NCBI GenBank assembly: GCA_019925095.2
Contig: CM034388.1
Coordinates: forward strand, 4,672,501-4,736,500
Direction of reading: 5' to 3'
DNA length: 64,000 nucleotides
Origin: Dendrolimus kikuchii
Taxonomy: Eukaryota > Arthropoda > Insecta > Lepidoptera > Lasiocampidae
Shown: positions 10,836 through 21,916 of the stretch, piece by piece
Numbering within the stretch: the stretch's first letter is position 1
Layout: each line of letters begins with the position of its first letter
The notes under the pieces: model-generated
What the model saw: only the letters and a program-made list of their open reading frames with translations
What the model was told of the DNA's origin: nothing
The model's database searches: none
Program-made: the position numbers and the translations under genes

Positions 10836-12359
10836 TTTAAATAAAAGATCAATTAATTACTAACAAAATAGCGGAGCAAGAATCCCTGCAAGAAGCCAAT
10901 CAAACGATAATCGGTTTGGATACATTGACATACATTACACTAGTCTACATGTTCGTATACGACGCAAGTAGAAGCACTGATATAGCACTTGTCTAAAACG
11001 GTAAAAGGTAGAGAAAAAAATTGCAGACAACATGTAGAAGGTCTGAATTTTTTTGATACTTATTGATACTCTTTTCATTCTCACTTGATTTCTTTAAGCT
11101 TATTTCTGAATGTCAAATTGAAATATATCCACTTGATCTATGTTTTGAACGAAAGACATAATGACATCACGCAAAGCTAGACTTGCAAAAGGAAAAAATA
11201 TAATTCGATTGTATCAATTATAAAAGGTACGAAGCGATACGTATCGTTTATTTCTGTGAAAGTGAAACGCTGCTAACTCCCCGTGAAAGTTTAATTCAGA
11301 TCTGTCATCGTAAAGTGACTGCCTGCGTTCCATTGTAAAAGTAATAAAAATCTTGATGTTAAATTTTATATTTAGATTGTATAGATGTGCTTTATTGAAC
11401 GACTGAATTGATTCTGTTCCTGTCCTGACTCAGGAAGAAAATCCTCCATCAAGATGGTCCTTCGAGCCGGATCAGCTTGATAGAGACTTTTGTTAAGTAG
11501 AATCCAATGATACGCACTTGTGTTTAGTATTAAATATGATTTTATTTTAGAAGCAGATTGTACAATATTAGAGACGTTGTAATGAGAAGGAAGGTAAGAA
11601 ATCAATAGGCGGCATTACTGTTGCATCGCTCTAGTGATGTAATAGTTAACACCGCAGTCACACGACATTTTCCAAGCTCTATACAATATTTCCCACTTCA
11701 TCATTATAAAGTTAGATACATACAATTTTAACGACTTTAAAAGCAAATATCTCGTCATCTATTAAATAAAAAAATAAAAAAATGAATGAATCATTTTTCA
11801 TATTTTCACGATATAGCCTCAATAGTTTCTTAGTAAAATAATTGTAATATGTTCATCACAATTAATTAAAAGTTAGATGGATGAATATGATTATTTAATA
11901 ACAGTTCCGTTTTTTTTTTTTTCAAAATGGTTACTGTGCCTTAACAATATCTCAATGTAATTACATTTTCGAAGAACTTTACAAATGGAAACACTTAAAA
12001 TTTTAATGACACGACATTGCAATGTATTTTGGTTTATTTCCAGTTTTTTTTTTATGTCAAGGCATCAGAATTGTTGACAATCACGATGACCGAAGGTTCG
12101 ACTTGAGAAATTACTTTATTATCATGCTCAAGCCGTGTTGACATGTACCAAGACTGCTTGGATCGAGTACACGCGTATGGAATACCTTCGTACAAGTATA
12201 GACGGGTAATATTTTACACTCATCTGAACTCGTATTTATTTCCAAGTAGATTTACAAGATCAAAGAAGCGAGAAAGTCGATGTTATTGTTTTCGGTAAAG
12301 TCATCCGTCAATCATAAAAGTTGAGCACCATCCGAGGCAACTCCACCTCGTCTTCTTCC
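10836..12359. other. Intergenic DNA, nothing recognised
   Basis: About 1.5 kb of AT-rich sequence without a repeat match in the window and without a supported exon. Confidence 0.4.
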
Positions 12360-12851
12360 GTATCCTTCTCCTTGGGTTATGCTTGCTAAGGAGGAAGCGG
12401 AGCGGGAGTGTGAGCGCACCAGCCTGCTGCCCTCCCGCCAAAGGAGGACGCGTCCATGCCGGAGGGCGTTCTTAGACCTTCGGCTGCCGTGAGCGGTTGA
12501 TGCAAGTGGATCCCTTGGGAAGGGTTCTCACCCGCAGCTAACACCGTCGAAGTGGGGCGCGCCGGTGTTCCATGTGCGCTTAACTCTCCTCCCGTAGGAT
12601 GCGTTACACACCGCCCCACGCAATGAGAGCTTGAAGACGCCGAGGACACGGTTCCTCCGTGTAGGGCAAGGCCACATACGCGTCTAGGGAAAAGGATGGA
12701 ACACCGCGGGCTTTTAGTGGGTATCCTCAACTCGGGTAATAAGGGTGCTAACTCCATAAGGGTGCTAATGCCGCCCCAACTTGGCGAATCCCACGCGCCC
12801 TCATCACGTTTCTTCAGTCTTCAATTGCATTTCCATTTGTTAAAAAAAAAG
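12360..12851 (+). mobile_element. Family B retroposon, plus strand
   Basis: GC-rich island ending in an A run (12841-12850). Blocks shared with the nested 6.2 kb copy include 'gggttctcacccgc', 'gttccatgtgcgc..ctctcctcccgt', 'ttttagtgggtatcc' and 'ttggcgaatcccac'. It extends further 5' than the 6.2 kb copy, showing that copy is 5'-truncated. The minus frame at 12386-12757 is not credible as a gene. Confidence 0.75.
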
Positions 12852-14497
12852 GATCAGACGTTGTTATCTAATTATACATTTCGAACGTCAGTTGTCACAA
12901 TACGAGTAACATCCGAATGCAGTCGATCATAGTATACTTGAACAGTGTAAACGCAGCTTTACGACCACGTAGATTCTGATATAATATCCTATCTGTGCAG
13001 AAACGGAAAGAATACATTTGACAATTTTTATCTTGTATTTTATTTAAAAAAAGTATTTTTTTAACAAGTAAGTTCTAAGCTAAGACATTATGGTATGCAT
13101 AACATTAACTTGTGCTTTAAAACTAGCTCAAGGTTCTAAGTTAGAGCGGGAGACTTGAATACAAATAAGTAGTTCCAACTTAGATATATCAAGATTTTAA
13201 GTGGTTAGAGACCTAAATATTAAATTAAGTATAAACAATCAATCTTGTATCAATCTAGAATTACGAATGTATTTCTATCAACTTATAAAATGGTAGGTTA
13301 TATAACCGTAGACTGCGCTTTGATGACCGTTCTGGATTAGATTAATAAGGCTAGGATATAATAGATTTTAAATGAAAAATCGTAATTACACAGCAATCTT
13401 ACACAAACTAAGAGTTAACAACCAACGAATTACTTAGGTACATTGTCCAAGTATTTTAATTATATAAAAAGCTGTGATTTCGTTTTCCTAACTTACGAAG
13501 TTATGGATTTCCAATATAAATTATCAGACCTTATTCGAAATCTTTTAAAATTGATTTTGAGACAAAATGTAGCAGCTAAATCCTTTTTTGGAATTTCTCT
13601 AAAATCATTTTACGCATTTATGCATGACATCAAACATGTAAAAATATTTGCAATAACAAAATCGACTGATGTACGCTGTTATCAGTTTGTAATAGGATTT
13701 TAGTTGTACGGCTTCCTTAGAAACGAACGGAACATAAGTTTTTTTTATATTTATAATCGACGCAACGTAAGGACATTGCGTCGATTCTAAATATTAAATA
13801 GTATTAAGGAATACTGACAGTTCTAAAGCTTCAGTGAATAAATACACGTTGTTGAAGTGTTTTAAAAATGTTGAAGTGTATTCATCGTCTTTATCGGGTA
13901 AACGCGACTCGTTAAGGATCAAATCATCAAAATCAATTGATGTAAAATTTGACTGATAGTATATTGACTAAAGACTGTCCGTGTACTTGTAACATAAACA
14001 ACACAAAATAATTTATGTATAGTATTGCACATTTTATCACGATCGCGTAAGAATGACTTAAAACCTGTTAAAATATATTTTCTGGATTTCTAGGTCAAGG
14101 TAAAGAAATTTAAGCATAAACGTTATTTATATAATTTTTTATGACTATTGTGAGATGTCTCTGGAAGACAATGCGATAGGGTATGGAGAAAAGGATAAAA
14201 AATACCATATAAGAATGATATTTGCGCAAAAAAAAACGTAACTCTGAAAAGTTCCAAAATATTACATAATATGCGTAAATTTTTCAGTTAGACCAGATGA
14301 ACCATAAACGTAAAACTTACTTAAGAATATACTTAGTAAACTGATTTGGTCTAGAGTCTAGACATACGTTTCATAATAGTTACAATAAAACTTAAAAATA
14401 CGAGAGGAGTCCCGTGGTGTCATCTAATTAACTCGGTATTAGGGGCCAACCACAAACTACATCACACGAATTTCATGATTTTTTAACCCCTCTATTT
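12852..14497. other. Intergenic DNA
   Basis: AT-rich. 12990-13018 holds a worn family A 5' end ('ctatctgtgcagaaacggaaagaatac'). A hairpin lies at 13755-13786. No gene is seen. The 86-codon frame at 13443-13703 is AT-driven and shows no domain. Confidence 0.4.
13755..13786. repeat. Hairpin, 11-bp perfect stem
   Basis: AATCGACGCAA (13755-13765) pairs with TTGCGTCGATT (13776-13786) across a 10-nt loop. The stem is GC-containing in an AT-rich setting. No flanking gene makes it a terminator. Confidence 0.7.
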
Positions 14498-15022
14498 GAA
14501 ATAAAGGGACAAGATAGGGGAGTGCAATAGGGGATAGGATGGTGGAATAGAATAGAGGAATGAATGAAAGGAATGGAATAGGGGAATGAAATAGAAGGAA
14601 TGGAATAGGGGAATTAAATAGAAGGAATGGAATAGGGGAATTAAATAGAGGGAATGGAATAGGGGAATGGAATAGGGGTATGAAATAGGGGAATGGAATA
14701 GGGGAATGAAATAGGGGAATGGAATAGAGGAAATGGAATAGGGGAATGAAATAGGGGAATAAAATAGAAGGAATGGAATAGAGGAATGGAATAGGGGAAT
14801 GTAATAGGGGAATGTAATAGGGGAAATGGAATAGGGGATTGAAATAGAGAGAATGGAATGAAATAGAGGAATGAAATAGAGGGAATGGAATAGGGGAATG
14901 AAATAGAGGAATTGGAATAGGGGAATGAAATAGAGGAAATGGAATAGGGGTACGAAATAGAGGGATGGGATAGGGGAGTACGATAGAGGATAGGACAGTG
15001 TAATGGAATAGAGGGATGATGG
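14498..15022. repeat. Purine-only tandem repeat (GGAAT-type satellite), about 525 bp
   Basis: Built from 13-14-bp units, GGAATGGAATAGG alternating with GGAATGAAATAGAR, giving a roughly 27-bp dimer with point variants. The plus strand is almost all A/G with scattered T. The complementary strand has no stop codon for 178 codons because it reads as FIPLFHS-type repeats. That frame is not a gene. Confidence 0.9.
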
Positions 15023-16065
15023 TATCACACCGATCGTGCCAGCTCAGCGAGTTTTAATCAAGATAATGATTTCAACAGGTCTAGCACATCGAACATGCTA
15101 TAGTGCAATTTATATCCGTATGCTGTGGAAACTATCCTACTTTCTTGAATAAGAAAAATATATTTACCCCGTTATAAAAAGTACATAATGCATCGAATTT
15201 CAGGTTAATTGGTTCATTGTTAAGATCGTGAACAAAGAACGAATTAAGATAAAACAATGCCACTCTATATCAATAGCCAAGCCATAAACCCAAAAACAAA
15301 TAAGCTACTCTCAGATAAATATTACTTAATATACTTTGACACTGATGAATTACTTGACAAAGTTACTGATAAACTGATTAATTTGATTTCTTTTAAACTA
15401 ATTATTGCATTTACATAACACTAATAGTAATTGTAGTGCAATAACCAATTTCGCTGATCGCGTGAGTGCAGGCCGTCGCTTTTTATTGCGAAAAAAAAAG
15501 ATTAACATTTATTGTCTGTGACTGACAGTTACGGATGGATTCATGTTTTAAAAATGGAATTACGACATTCTATTGTTCGAATTATGAATACGGCTATTAT
15601 TAATAGCCGTGGTTTCCTTTGCTAATGTACACGAATTGCTCACTGGCCAGTTTCATAGGAAACAATATTTTAGTCATGCAGCCTCTATCAGGTCCTACTA
15701 ATAGGGGAAGAATACTAAAGACTAAGAAAGAAATGAATCTCAATAGTGTTATTGTAAGTCAAATCACCTGAGATACTTTTTATCATCTTACAAAATGCCG
15801 CAACCGCCTACGTTTTGTTTGCTACCCTTCTGGGTAGCAAGTTATGACGTCATATCTTTAACAAGTTAAACAACATAAAAACCCTCTTTTTAAATGAGCA
15901 CTTTTTTATAATTTGTTATGTGATGTGTCACCTACCCAATTCCGAAATACCTAATCAAGTTATATTTAATATAGAATAATGCTATTGAGAAGCAAATTGT
16001 TGACCTAGCAACTGACAATATTTTTTAATTGTCTTGCGAAACATTTGTTGATATATTATATTTTG
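15023..16065. other. Intergenic DNA
   Basis: AT-rich. It holds a 21-nt palindrome at 15590-15610 (ACGGCTATTA-T-TAATAGCCGT). A short block at 15280 resembles the L repeat end ('aatagccaagccataaaccc'). No exon is seen. Confidence 0.4.
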
Positions 16066-16306
16066 CCAGGTGGTAGGGCTTTGCCCGTCTGGATGGCTAC
16101 CACCCCTGGTCTAGAGTATGCCGCCATAACAACCTTGAGTTGTGTTCCGGCATTAGTGACCAGGTTCCAGTCTCCCTTAAGAGAGCAGCAGCGCATTTGT
16201 AGCAACTTTGCTGTTGCAAATGTCCATAGGCGATGGTAACCGCTTTCCATTAAGTGGGCCGTCTGCTTGTCTGCTGATCTCATGCAATTAAAAAAAAAAA
16301 AAAAAA
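16066..16306 (+). mobile_element. Family A, short form
   Basis: Begins abruptly at CCAGGTGGTAGGGCTTTGCCC and runs to 'tcatgcaatt' plus about 17 A. The same 5' start is seen at 19972-20202 and 31800-32041, with a near match at 27989-28225. Confidence 0.85.
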
Positions 16307-16801
16307 TATATTTCTTAAAACATGTAAAAACTAAATAGTAGTCTTTGAAATTCATGACCAATTTTTGTGTTGTTCTAAAATTTATTCCTACTAGGTTTTG
16401 AAAGGGCAAAGCTGAACTGCTAACGGCTAAGCTGCTAATATACCATACTAAAAATTAGACTCTAAAGGACCTTCTTTAGCGTGAAGCTGGTTAAAACGAC
16501 GGTTGAGAACATATACAGTAAATGCCATACCAAAATTCGTAATTCCTCTCTGGTCTTTGGCCAACTCTATAGGACGCCAACAGGATTTAACGCTTTGATG
16601 ACTATAATATAATTATACCATTTTTTATACAAAAGTCTAGTGCAATTTACTTATTGTTTAACTGTTATAATTACTTATTGTAATATTGTGCGAAGTGTAT
16701 TGTTTAAATTTAATTAAAGCCACCTACTTCTTTTGCAATGTTGGATAGAAATGACCATTTTAGTTCATTAATTAATATTAAAGTATAATTTGAAAAATTA
16801 A
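16307..16801. other. Intergenic DNA, nothing recognised
   Basis: AT-rich spacer between an A copy and a G SINE, with no supported exon. Confidence 0.4.
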
Positions 16802-17032
16802 CTCCTGGTACCTTAGTAGCTAACACACTCGCGTTTGAATTAACTTGGATCCGAATCCGGGCCGGGAAGTATGCATTTACACTGAAAACGGAGGAAAATA
16901 TCGTGGTGAAACCATTTATCGAGATAACCATTGTAACAAATCCTTAAACCAGCGCGGCGGGCATGTTGTCTGTTCCCTTAAACATGAAAAGTCCATATAG
17001 CCTACCAATGGAAAGTTTATGGGCTCATATTA
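16802..17032 (+). mobile_element. Family G tRNA-derived SINE
   Basis: A-box-like GGTACCTTAGTAGCTAA, then about 45 nt later a B-box-like GGATCCGAATCC. The body 'gaggaaaatatcgtggtgaaacc..atcgagataacc' matches 4213-4480. An H repeat follows directly at 17037. Confidence 0.7.
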
Positions 17033-17036
17033 CATA

Positions 17037-17276
17037 CTAGCTTCTGCCCGCAACTTCGTCCGCGTGAAATAGTGGAAAAACCCCCCGACTTTGAAACATT
17101 CTTCATTGGTGCTCCGCTCCTATTAAACTTAGCGTAATGATATATAGCCTATAGCCTTCCTCGATAAATGAGCTATCTAACACTGAAAGAATTTTTCAAA
17201 TCAGACAAGTAGTTCCTGAGATTAGCGTGTTCAAACAAACAAACTCTTCAGCTTTATATATTAGTATAAGATTTAA
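17037..17276 (+). repeat. Family H repeat, plus strand
   Basis: Starts ACTAGCTTCTGCCCGCAACT and ends 'aaacaaacaaactcttcagctttatatattagtataag'. It is essentially the reverse complement of 47575-47826, including 'ttgaaacattcttc.ttggtgctccgctcctat', so both belong to one subfamily of about 245 bp. Confidence 0.75.
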
Positions 17277-17629
17277 TATAATTACATTGTGAAATAAGTT
17301 CATTTTTAACGATTTTCAAAATGAGACCAGTTTAATAAGAGTAGGAGAAAACATCATTCATATGTTGATAAGATCATAAGACAGTTTAAATACTTAACAA
17401 AGTAATTAGAGAAAACTAAGTTATAAATAGATGTATAATCTAATTATAAACCATGTATCACATCAAATCAGACAAACGGACGCATAATCAGAAGACGGGT
17501 TGCATTGAAATGCTGAATTTGATGTGCGAAGTATGAGACAGTCCTTAGGTCAGGGGTAGTAACTGAATTCCTTGCTTTCTTTGCAGAAATACTTATAAAA
17601 ATTACGTATTACGCAATCTATTTCGCTAT
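17277..17629. other. Intergenic DNA, nothing recognised
   Basis: AT-rich, with no exon or repeat match that I can support. Confidence 0.4.
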
Positions 17630-17765
17630 CGCTACCAGAAGGCTGGTGCTTACCTCGGGCAAGGGATCATGGTATGGCGATCCAGCGAGAAAACGTAGCC
17701 AGCCTTCTGAGCACCTTACCCATAGAAGACGTTGATGTAGGCTCAGTATTCTACCTACCTATAGT
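17630..17765 (+). mobile_element. Family P retroelement ORF fragment (C-terminal tail)
   Basis: Reading plus, it encodes KAGAYLGQ, then after a frameshift AIQRENVASLLSTLP. This corresponds to the KAGSYFAQ...AIQRGNAASLLGTLP segment coded at 62935-63035 on the minus strand. Only the last 40 or so residues remain, frame-broken. The inverted 'agaaggctgg/ccagccttct' pair here is produced by these two coding blocks and is not an RNA hairpin. Confidence 0.6.
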
Positions 17766-18204
17766 TTTAAGGGACTATGGGTAAAATACAGTACAAATAA
17801 GTTAAGTTATCTTTTATTGTATTAGATTATTACTAGTTATATTAGTTATGAAATATCTATTTCGTATTTTTTTTTTGGGTAAAATAAAAAAACGAGACTC
17901 AACATTTTTGTTTAATTTTCTTAGACAATTACTTAATAATAAATGTATTGATGAATCCAATAATAGTTACATTAAGTTACTGCACTTACTTATACAATGT
18001 AATACGGTTTATACGGCGCATGAAGTTTGAATTAATAAATTGGCGACTTTCTTCAAATTAACCTGTAGGTATTTTAGAAACCACATTCGGCTATGGTTTT
18101 TTCAAATAGTACTTCAATTTATTTCTTTTTTAATATTAAATTTGATTTTATGTACGTTATCGAAATAAAACAGAAGTCTAGATTAAAAAAAAATAAACAC
18201 TGAC
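17766..18204 (-). other. Start of intron 1 of the secreted-protein gene
   Basis: The donor GTCAGT follows the exon at 18204 (minus strand). No acceptor plus cysteine-rich exon matching the family was found in 1-18204. Either the intron is longer than 18 kb or the remaining exons are missing. Confidence 0.45.
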
Positions 18205-18316
18205 CTCTTAAAACATCGGCAGGAATCAACCGCCTGTAGGTCTTCGTCTTGCCGTCATCCTTCTCCTCCTCAGCAAAAACAAACGCGAAAACGGCGAGAA
18301 CGAATAAGTACTTCAT
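18205..18316 (-). CDS. First coding exon of a small secreted protein, probable single-domain vWC (SVWC/Vago-like) family
   Basis: The exon starts at ATG 18316-18314 (context CTAAAATGA, good for insects; an in-frame GTG three codons upstream is not a eukaryotic start). It codes 37 residues plus one base. Residues 1-15 (MKYLFVLAVFAFVFA) form a signal peptide with probable cleavage after Ala15. An acidic linker EEEKDDGK follows, then YRRLIPADVLR. The exon ends G|GTCAGT, a good donor in phase 1, so the next codon starts with G. From memory, insect SVWC proteins read IPADVLRDFPGMCF here, and a split GA(C/T) Asp codon fits. SVWC proteins are secreted, eight-cysteine and often stress- or infection-induced. 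The cysteines would be in exons not found here. A TATA plus Inr promoter lies just upstream. The family assignment rests on about 11 residues plus the signal peptide and phase. Confidence 0.6.
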
Positions 18317-18388
18317 TTTAGTCACTTTAAAAGTAAGTTTAAAAAAAAATTGGTAGTTACTTTCCCGCGCGTTCGTGCCGCGACCGCT

Positions 18389-18426
18389 ACTGACTGAGTG
18401 GCGCGTGCAGGCTCGCTGCGCTTATA
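18389..18426 (-). promoter_or_regulatory. Core promoter: TATA box and TCAGT initiator
   Basis: On the minus strand, TATAAG (plus CTTATA, 18421-18426) lies 31 nt before the A of an arthropod initiator TCAGT (plus 18393-18397, A at 18395). A second TCAGT overlaps at 18389-18393. The predicted 5' UTR is 79 nt (18395-18317). This spacing is the classic arrangement, and the GC-rich proximal region contrasts with the AT-rich surroundings. Confidence 0.75.
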
Positions 18427-19239
18427 TTGACGATGCCCGGTGAATGGTGCGCTTTGCAGAGGACTGGCTGGTTGGAGATGGACGGTTTAAAACTTTAAAC
18501 GTAGGCTCGGGGGTCCTATTCCATTGTATTTTTTAAATTAAGAACGCTCAAAAAAGGATGGTATTCCGTTTGTTTTTTGAGATCGTTAAAAAGGAAACTT
18601 TAGGCCGATATTAGACGGTTCATTTTTGTCTTTCAATTTGAATGAATCAACTAAAGTGACGCGCATAAACGTAAACGCGAATCATTCAATGTCATGGAAT
18701 TCCGTCGTTACTTTTCATTTGTGCGCCTTACAATCAAATTGAATCAATTTGGTGGATCCGTCTAATATCAGCATTATGAAATCGTCATGACCGTCCATTC
18801 GTCTGTCTTTGTACTTCACAATAATTTTTCTCCAAAACAACTGGGTCTATTGAGTTGCAATTTAAAGGAAAGGTTTAGTATTATGACGCTATACTATAGT
18901 GTAGTAAAACCACGAAACAATTAAAAATTAGAAACTACGCCATACAACTGAAAATTGTATTTTTAATAGCGTACATAGTTTTGTGCGGCTATAATATTGG
19001 TTTGGTGTACCAATGGTCTTTTGGAACCTCATAAGACGTCCCTACCACGTTATGGTTGCTGAGGGCTCCCTGGACCTGTTAATGCATGACCATTCTCAGT
19101 TTAGATTTATCCTATTTGGAGCACACAAACCAATACACTGACAGACAAAATATAAAAAATTATATTGTTATAGTATTTAAGCTTTATTTTCTTTATTCTA
19201 TTATGTTCTTGTTTATAAACTCGCTTTGTAGCATTAAAT
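18427..19239. other. Upstream region of the secreted-protein gene
   Basis: The first 60 bp are GC-rich. I could not defend a specific transcription-factor site. 18890-18935 has 'gtgtagtaaaaccacgaaacaatt', similar to 3530-3556, a short dispersed repeat. The rest is AT-rich. Confidence 0.4.
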
Positions 19240-19475
19240 TTTACATTAGTATTTGTTTTCCAATAGTTCTCGTCATATTTTCTTTGTTTATTGCTTGTCT
19301 ATCCGTGAGTCCCTGTAACGGCCCTAGCGGAAGACCAGCGTTGGTTGAGTCAACCAGCATCATGCTGAGCTAGGCCCGATTTAGAATTTCATTTCTCAAT
19401 TGTATTTTCCTATTTATAAGTATGTTTTGGTTTGTATGTATTTCTAAATAAATATTTATTCTTTCTTTCTTTTTA
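19240..19475 (+). mobile_element. LINE 3'-UTR-like segment
   Basis: 'gtccctgtaacggccctagcggaagaccagcg', a ttggttgagtcaacca hairpin, 'gcatcatgctgagctaggccc', then 'aaataaatatttattctttctttc'. The order of GC block, hairpin and terminal AATAAA/T-C-rich tail is typical of insect LINE 3' ends. The 95-codon frame over it is not a gene. Confidence 0.45.
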
Positions 19476-19714
19476 TATCATGAGGTGATGCAGGAAATCA
19501 TTAAACACAGGATTTATTACTGATTATAATGTATTCCAATTAGTTTACATGTGCTTTTTATGTTACGAATTCAACAAATATTGTTTTATACCACGACACT
19601 TGTGGGTAGCTGTCAAATTAATGTATTGACTTCCGATGTTGCCTAAAATGGCCGACACTAGAGTTGTCAGTACCAAAAATTAATAGCTACGTTCTTCGGA
19701 CGCCACAGTCTCAA

Positions 19715-19832
19715 TAAATGCCGAAGACCGCGTGAAATGGAGAAGAAATAATAGGAAAGCGGACCCAAGGCGTCGAAGTACACGCTCTGAACGCAACCGG
19801 GATTTAACACTCGGATAATAATAATAAACTGT
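19715..19832 (+). mobile_element. Family D (RTE-like) LINE 3' fragment
   Basis: 'aatgccgaagaccgcgtgaaatggag' through 'gaacgcaaccgggatttaacactcgg', then (ATA)n. It matches the last 110 bp of 52568-52881 with a tail variant. It is diverged, with broken codons. Confidence 0.75.
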
Positions 19833-19971
19833 CTGAACACATAGATATTTGCCAACTCACCTTCCAAAATAAAATTCCTGCTTCACAAAACTCTACTTAT
19901 CAGTGATAATCATAATTCTTTTTCTATTTTCTCCTTGCTCTTCTTTTTTTTACGAACTTTCTTTTCCTTCC

Positions 19972-20202
19972 TTTTTTTATTGCAGGACTTCAGCAGACAG
20001 GCAGACGGCCCAATTGATGGAAAGCGGTTACCATCGCCTATGGACATTTACAACACGAAAGGTGCTACAAATGCGCTGCTGCTCTCTTAAAGGAGACTGG
20101 AACCTGGTCACTAATGCCGGAACACAACACAAGGTTGTTATGGTGACATACTTTAGAGCAGGGGTGGTAGCCAACCAGTCGGGCAAATACCCAACCACCT
20201 GG
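19972..20202 (-). mobile_element. Family A, short form
   Basis: The right end stops exactly at CCACCTGG (CCAGGTGG on the element strand). Left tail is T-rich. A possible target duplication TTCCTTC occurs on both sides (about 19965-19971 and 20206-20212). Confidence 0.8.
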
Positions 20203-20354
20203 ACTTCCTTCTGTAAATGTATATTTAATATTAAGCCTAGCGATTACACGTAGTCACAAAATCCCTTCAATAATATAATTCTATTTTAACCTGTGGACAG
20301 CGCTGTGGGCTGCTTATTACTTAATATTTGAAGTTGTAACTTTATATTTAATTT

Positions 20355-20690
20355 TAACTAGCTGATGCCCGCAACTTCGTCCGCTTAGTGCGATTTTTTA
20401 ACTATCCCACGGGAACTCTTTAATTAAAAAATTATCCTATATGTTGACCAGGGATGTAAGCTACTACCATACAAATTTTCATTAAAATCGGTCCAGTCGT
20501 TTCGCAGATCAGCCGGTACAAACAGAGAAACAAAAAAAAAATTTGAAAAAATCTAAATTAGTTCTATTTCACTTCTTACATTCCCCTGACTCGGTTTTTA
20601 GCATTTTTTTTTTATTGTACAGAAATTCGACCTCTACAAATTTATTATATGTATATGTTTCTTATCCCAATAAAAAATAAAAAAAATAAT
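20355..20690 (+). repeat. Family H repeat, plus strand, second subfamily
   Basis: Starts ACTAGCTGATGCCCGCAACT, contains 'attaaaatcggtccagtcgtttcgcagat' and 'ccggtacaaacagagaaac', and ends with 'acagaaattcgacctctac'. 30530-30835 is the same subfamily on the minus strand. Confidence 0.75.
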
Positions 20691-20796
20691 GTTGAATGAT
20701 ATTTTTGTGCGATATCGTTAGTTAGATTTTGAAAATTGTCTCAATATTCCACAATTAATTTTTGATTTAGGTAAATATTAGACAGTAAATTTACTT

Positions 20797-21343
20797 AATA
20801 TTTTCTTAAGTTTTCGCGACTTGTATACATAATAAAACTACGTTTTAACGGTTTTAAGCGCGGTAATTTTATTTGATTTCTCTGTTTGGGATCCAATTAT
20901 CAAAACTATTAAGACCCAAACCCAGCAAAAACCAGCTGCCAGACCTCAAGACACTGTGAGCTCTTTCTGCGTACAACGGAACACAAACCAACTTGACTGA
21001 TAATTACTTTTATTTTTCCTTCCACCCATTTTAATATTATATAAAATTATTAGAGCTAGGCATGTTTGCTGAAGAGTTTCTTGCGCCGCTTCTTCTCTTC
21101 AAGCCATAACATCTTGCGAAGCGGTAGTAAATTAGATTAGGCTCCCATAGAGTCAATAATAACCATAAACGAAATTAAAATTAACAAGTTGGCGGTAGGC
21201 TAAATAAAACTTTAACAATACTCGTTGACACTTGACATCTTTGTCTTCCGTGATCACGGCCACTGAAAAGTGGCCGAAACGTCGGAAAAACCAAAATCAA
21301 ATAAAATTACCGTGCTTAAAACCGTTAAAACGTAGTTTTATTA
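20797..21343. mobile_element. Family I element with about 50-bp terminal inverted repeats
   Basis: The left arm (about 20832-20880) and right arm (about 21293-21343) are inverted copies sharing ATAAAACTACGTTTTAACGG and the following 'ttttaagc.cggtaattttatttgatt'. AGTAAATTTACTT occurs on both sides (20784-20796 and 21344-21356) and may be a target duplication. The interior holds the 'gagctaggcatgtttgctgaagagtttctt' and 'gtggccgaaacgtcggaaaaacc' blocks seen at 32100-32380 and 58308-58640. No transposase is encoded, so this is a non-autonomous element. Confidence 0.75.
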
Positions 21344-21356
21344 AGTAAATTTACTT

Positions 21357-21916
21357 CCAAATTCTATGAGACGGAACCACATCTTTGCTTTGTCTGCTCT
21401 ATGATTTACCGTCATTTGCCACTAATTTTTAGTCAATATTCAGCAATAAAAGAATCTACTTTGCAATCTAATATATTCTGTTTGAAACATGACATTTTGG
21501 AGTTAATTTATTAAGATGATTCTAGGTGATAGGTAACTATAAATTCAATTTGTTGCCATGTGCCATTTCAGTTTGATTGCAACACTGTTGTAGGTTGATG
21601 TTATAAGAAACGGCCAAGTGCGAAACTATCCACGCAAAGTAAAATAATGTTACAGTTATAGGCCGATTCACACAGATGTGGCAATGGGTGTAATGCTTTA
21701 TTTGTGATGCGATATTGTTTTTAGTTGTTAATGACGTTACATGTTGACAGATAACGTATGTATATGGTATACGCTAATGTTAACGGCGTTATTTTTAACT
21801 CTATAAATAAGACGCATTAATTGGCCACTGGAAAACTTTCGCTTTATCGCAGGTGCGACACTAGCTTGTAAATCTTTAAACTCAAAGTATTTAAATAGTT
21901 CAGTTATAATAAATGT
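21357..21916. other. Intergenic DNA, nothing recognised
   Basis: AT-rich. I see no exon or repeated segment. Confidence 0.4.

Noticed and set aside
14492..15028. 178-codon minus-strand open frame
   Set aside because: It is the pyrimidine strand of the GGAAT-type satellite. Stops are absent because of base composition, and the product is a simple FIPLFHS-like repeat.
17634..17712. Strong inverted repeat agaaggctgg/ccagccttct as an RNA hairpin
   Set aside because: The same inverse pair appears in the family P copy at 62.97-63.03 kb. It results from the coding blocks KAG and ASLLG, so it is a by-product of the ORF.
18317..18325. Upstream GTG start for the secreted protein
   Set aside because: Eukaryotic initiation at GTG is not expected. 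The ATG at 18316 starts directly with the signal peptide and has a suitable context.
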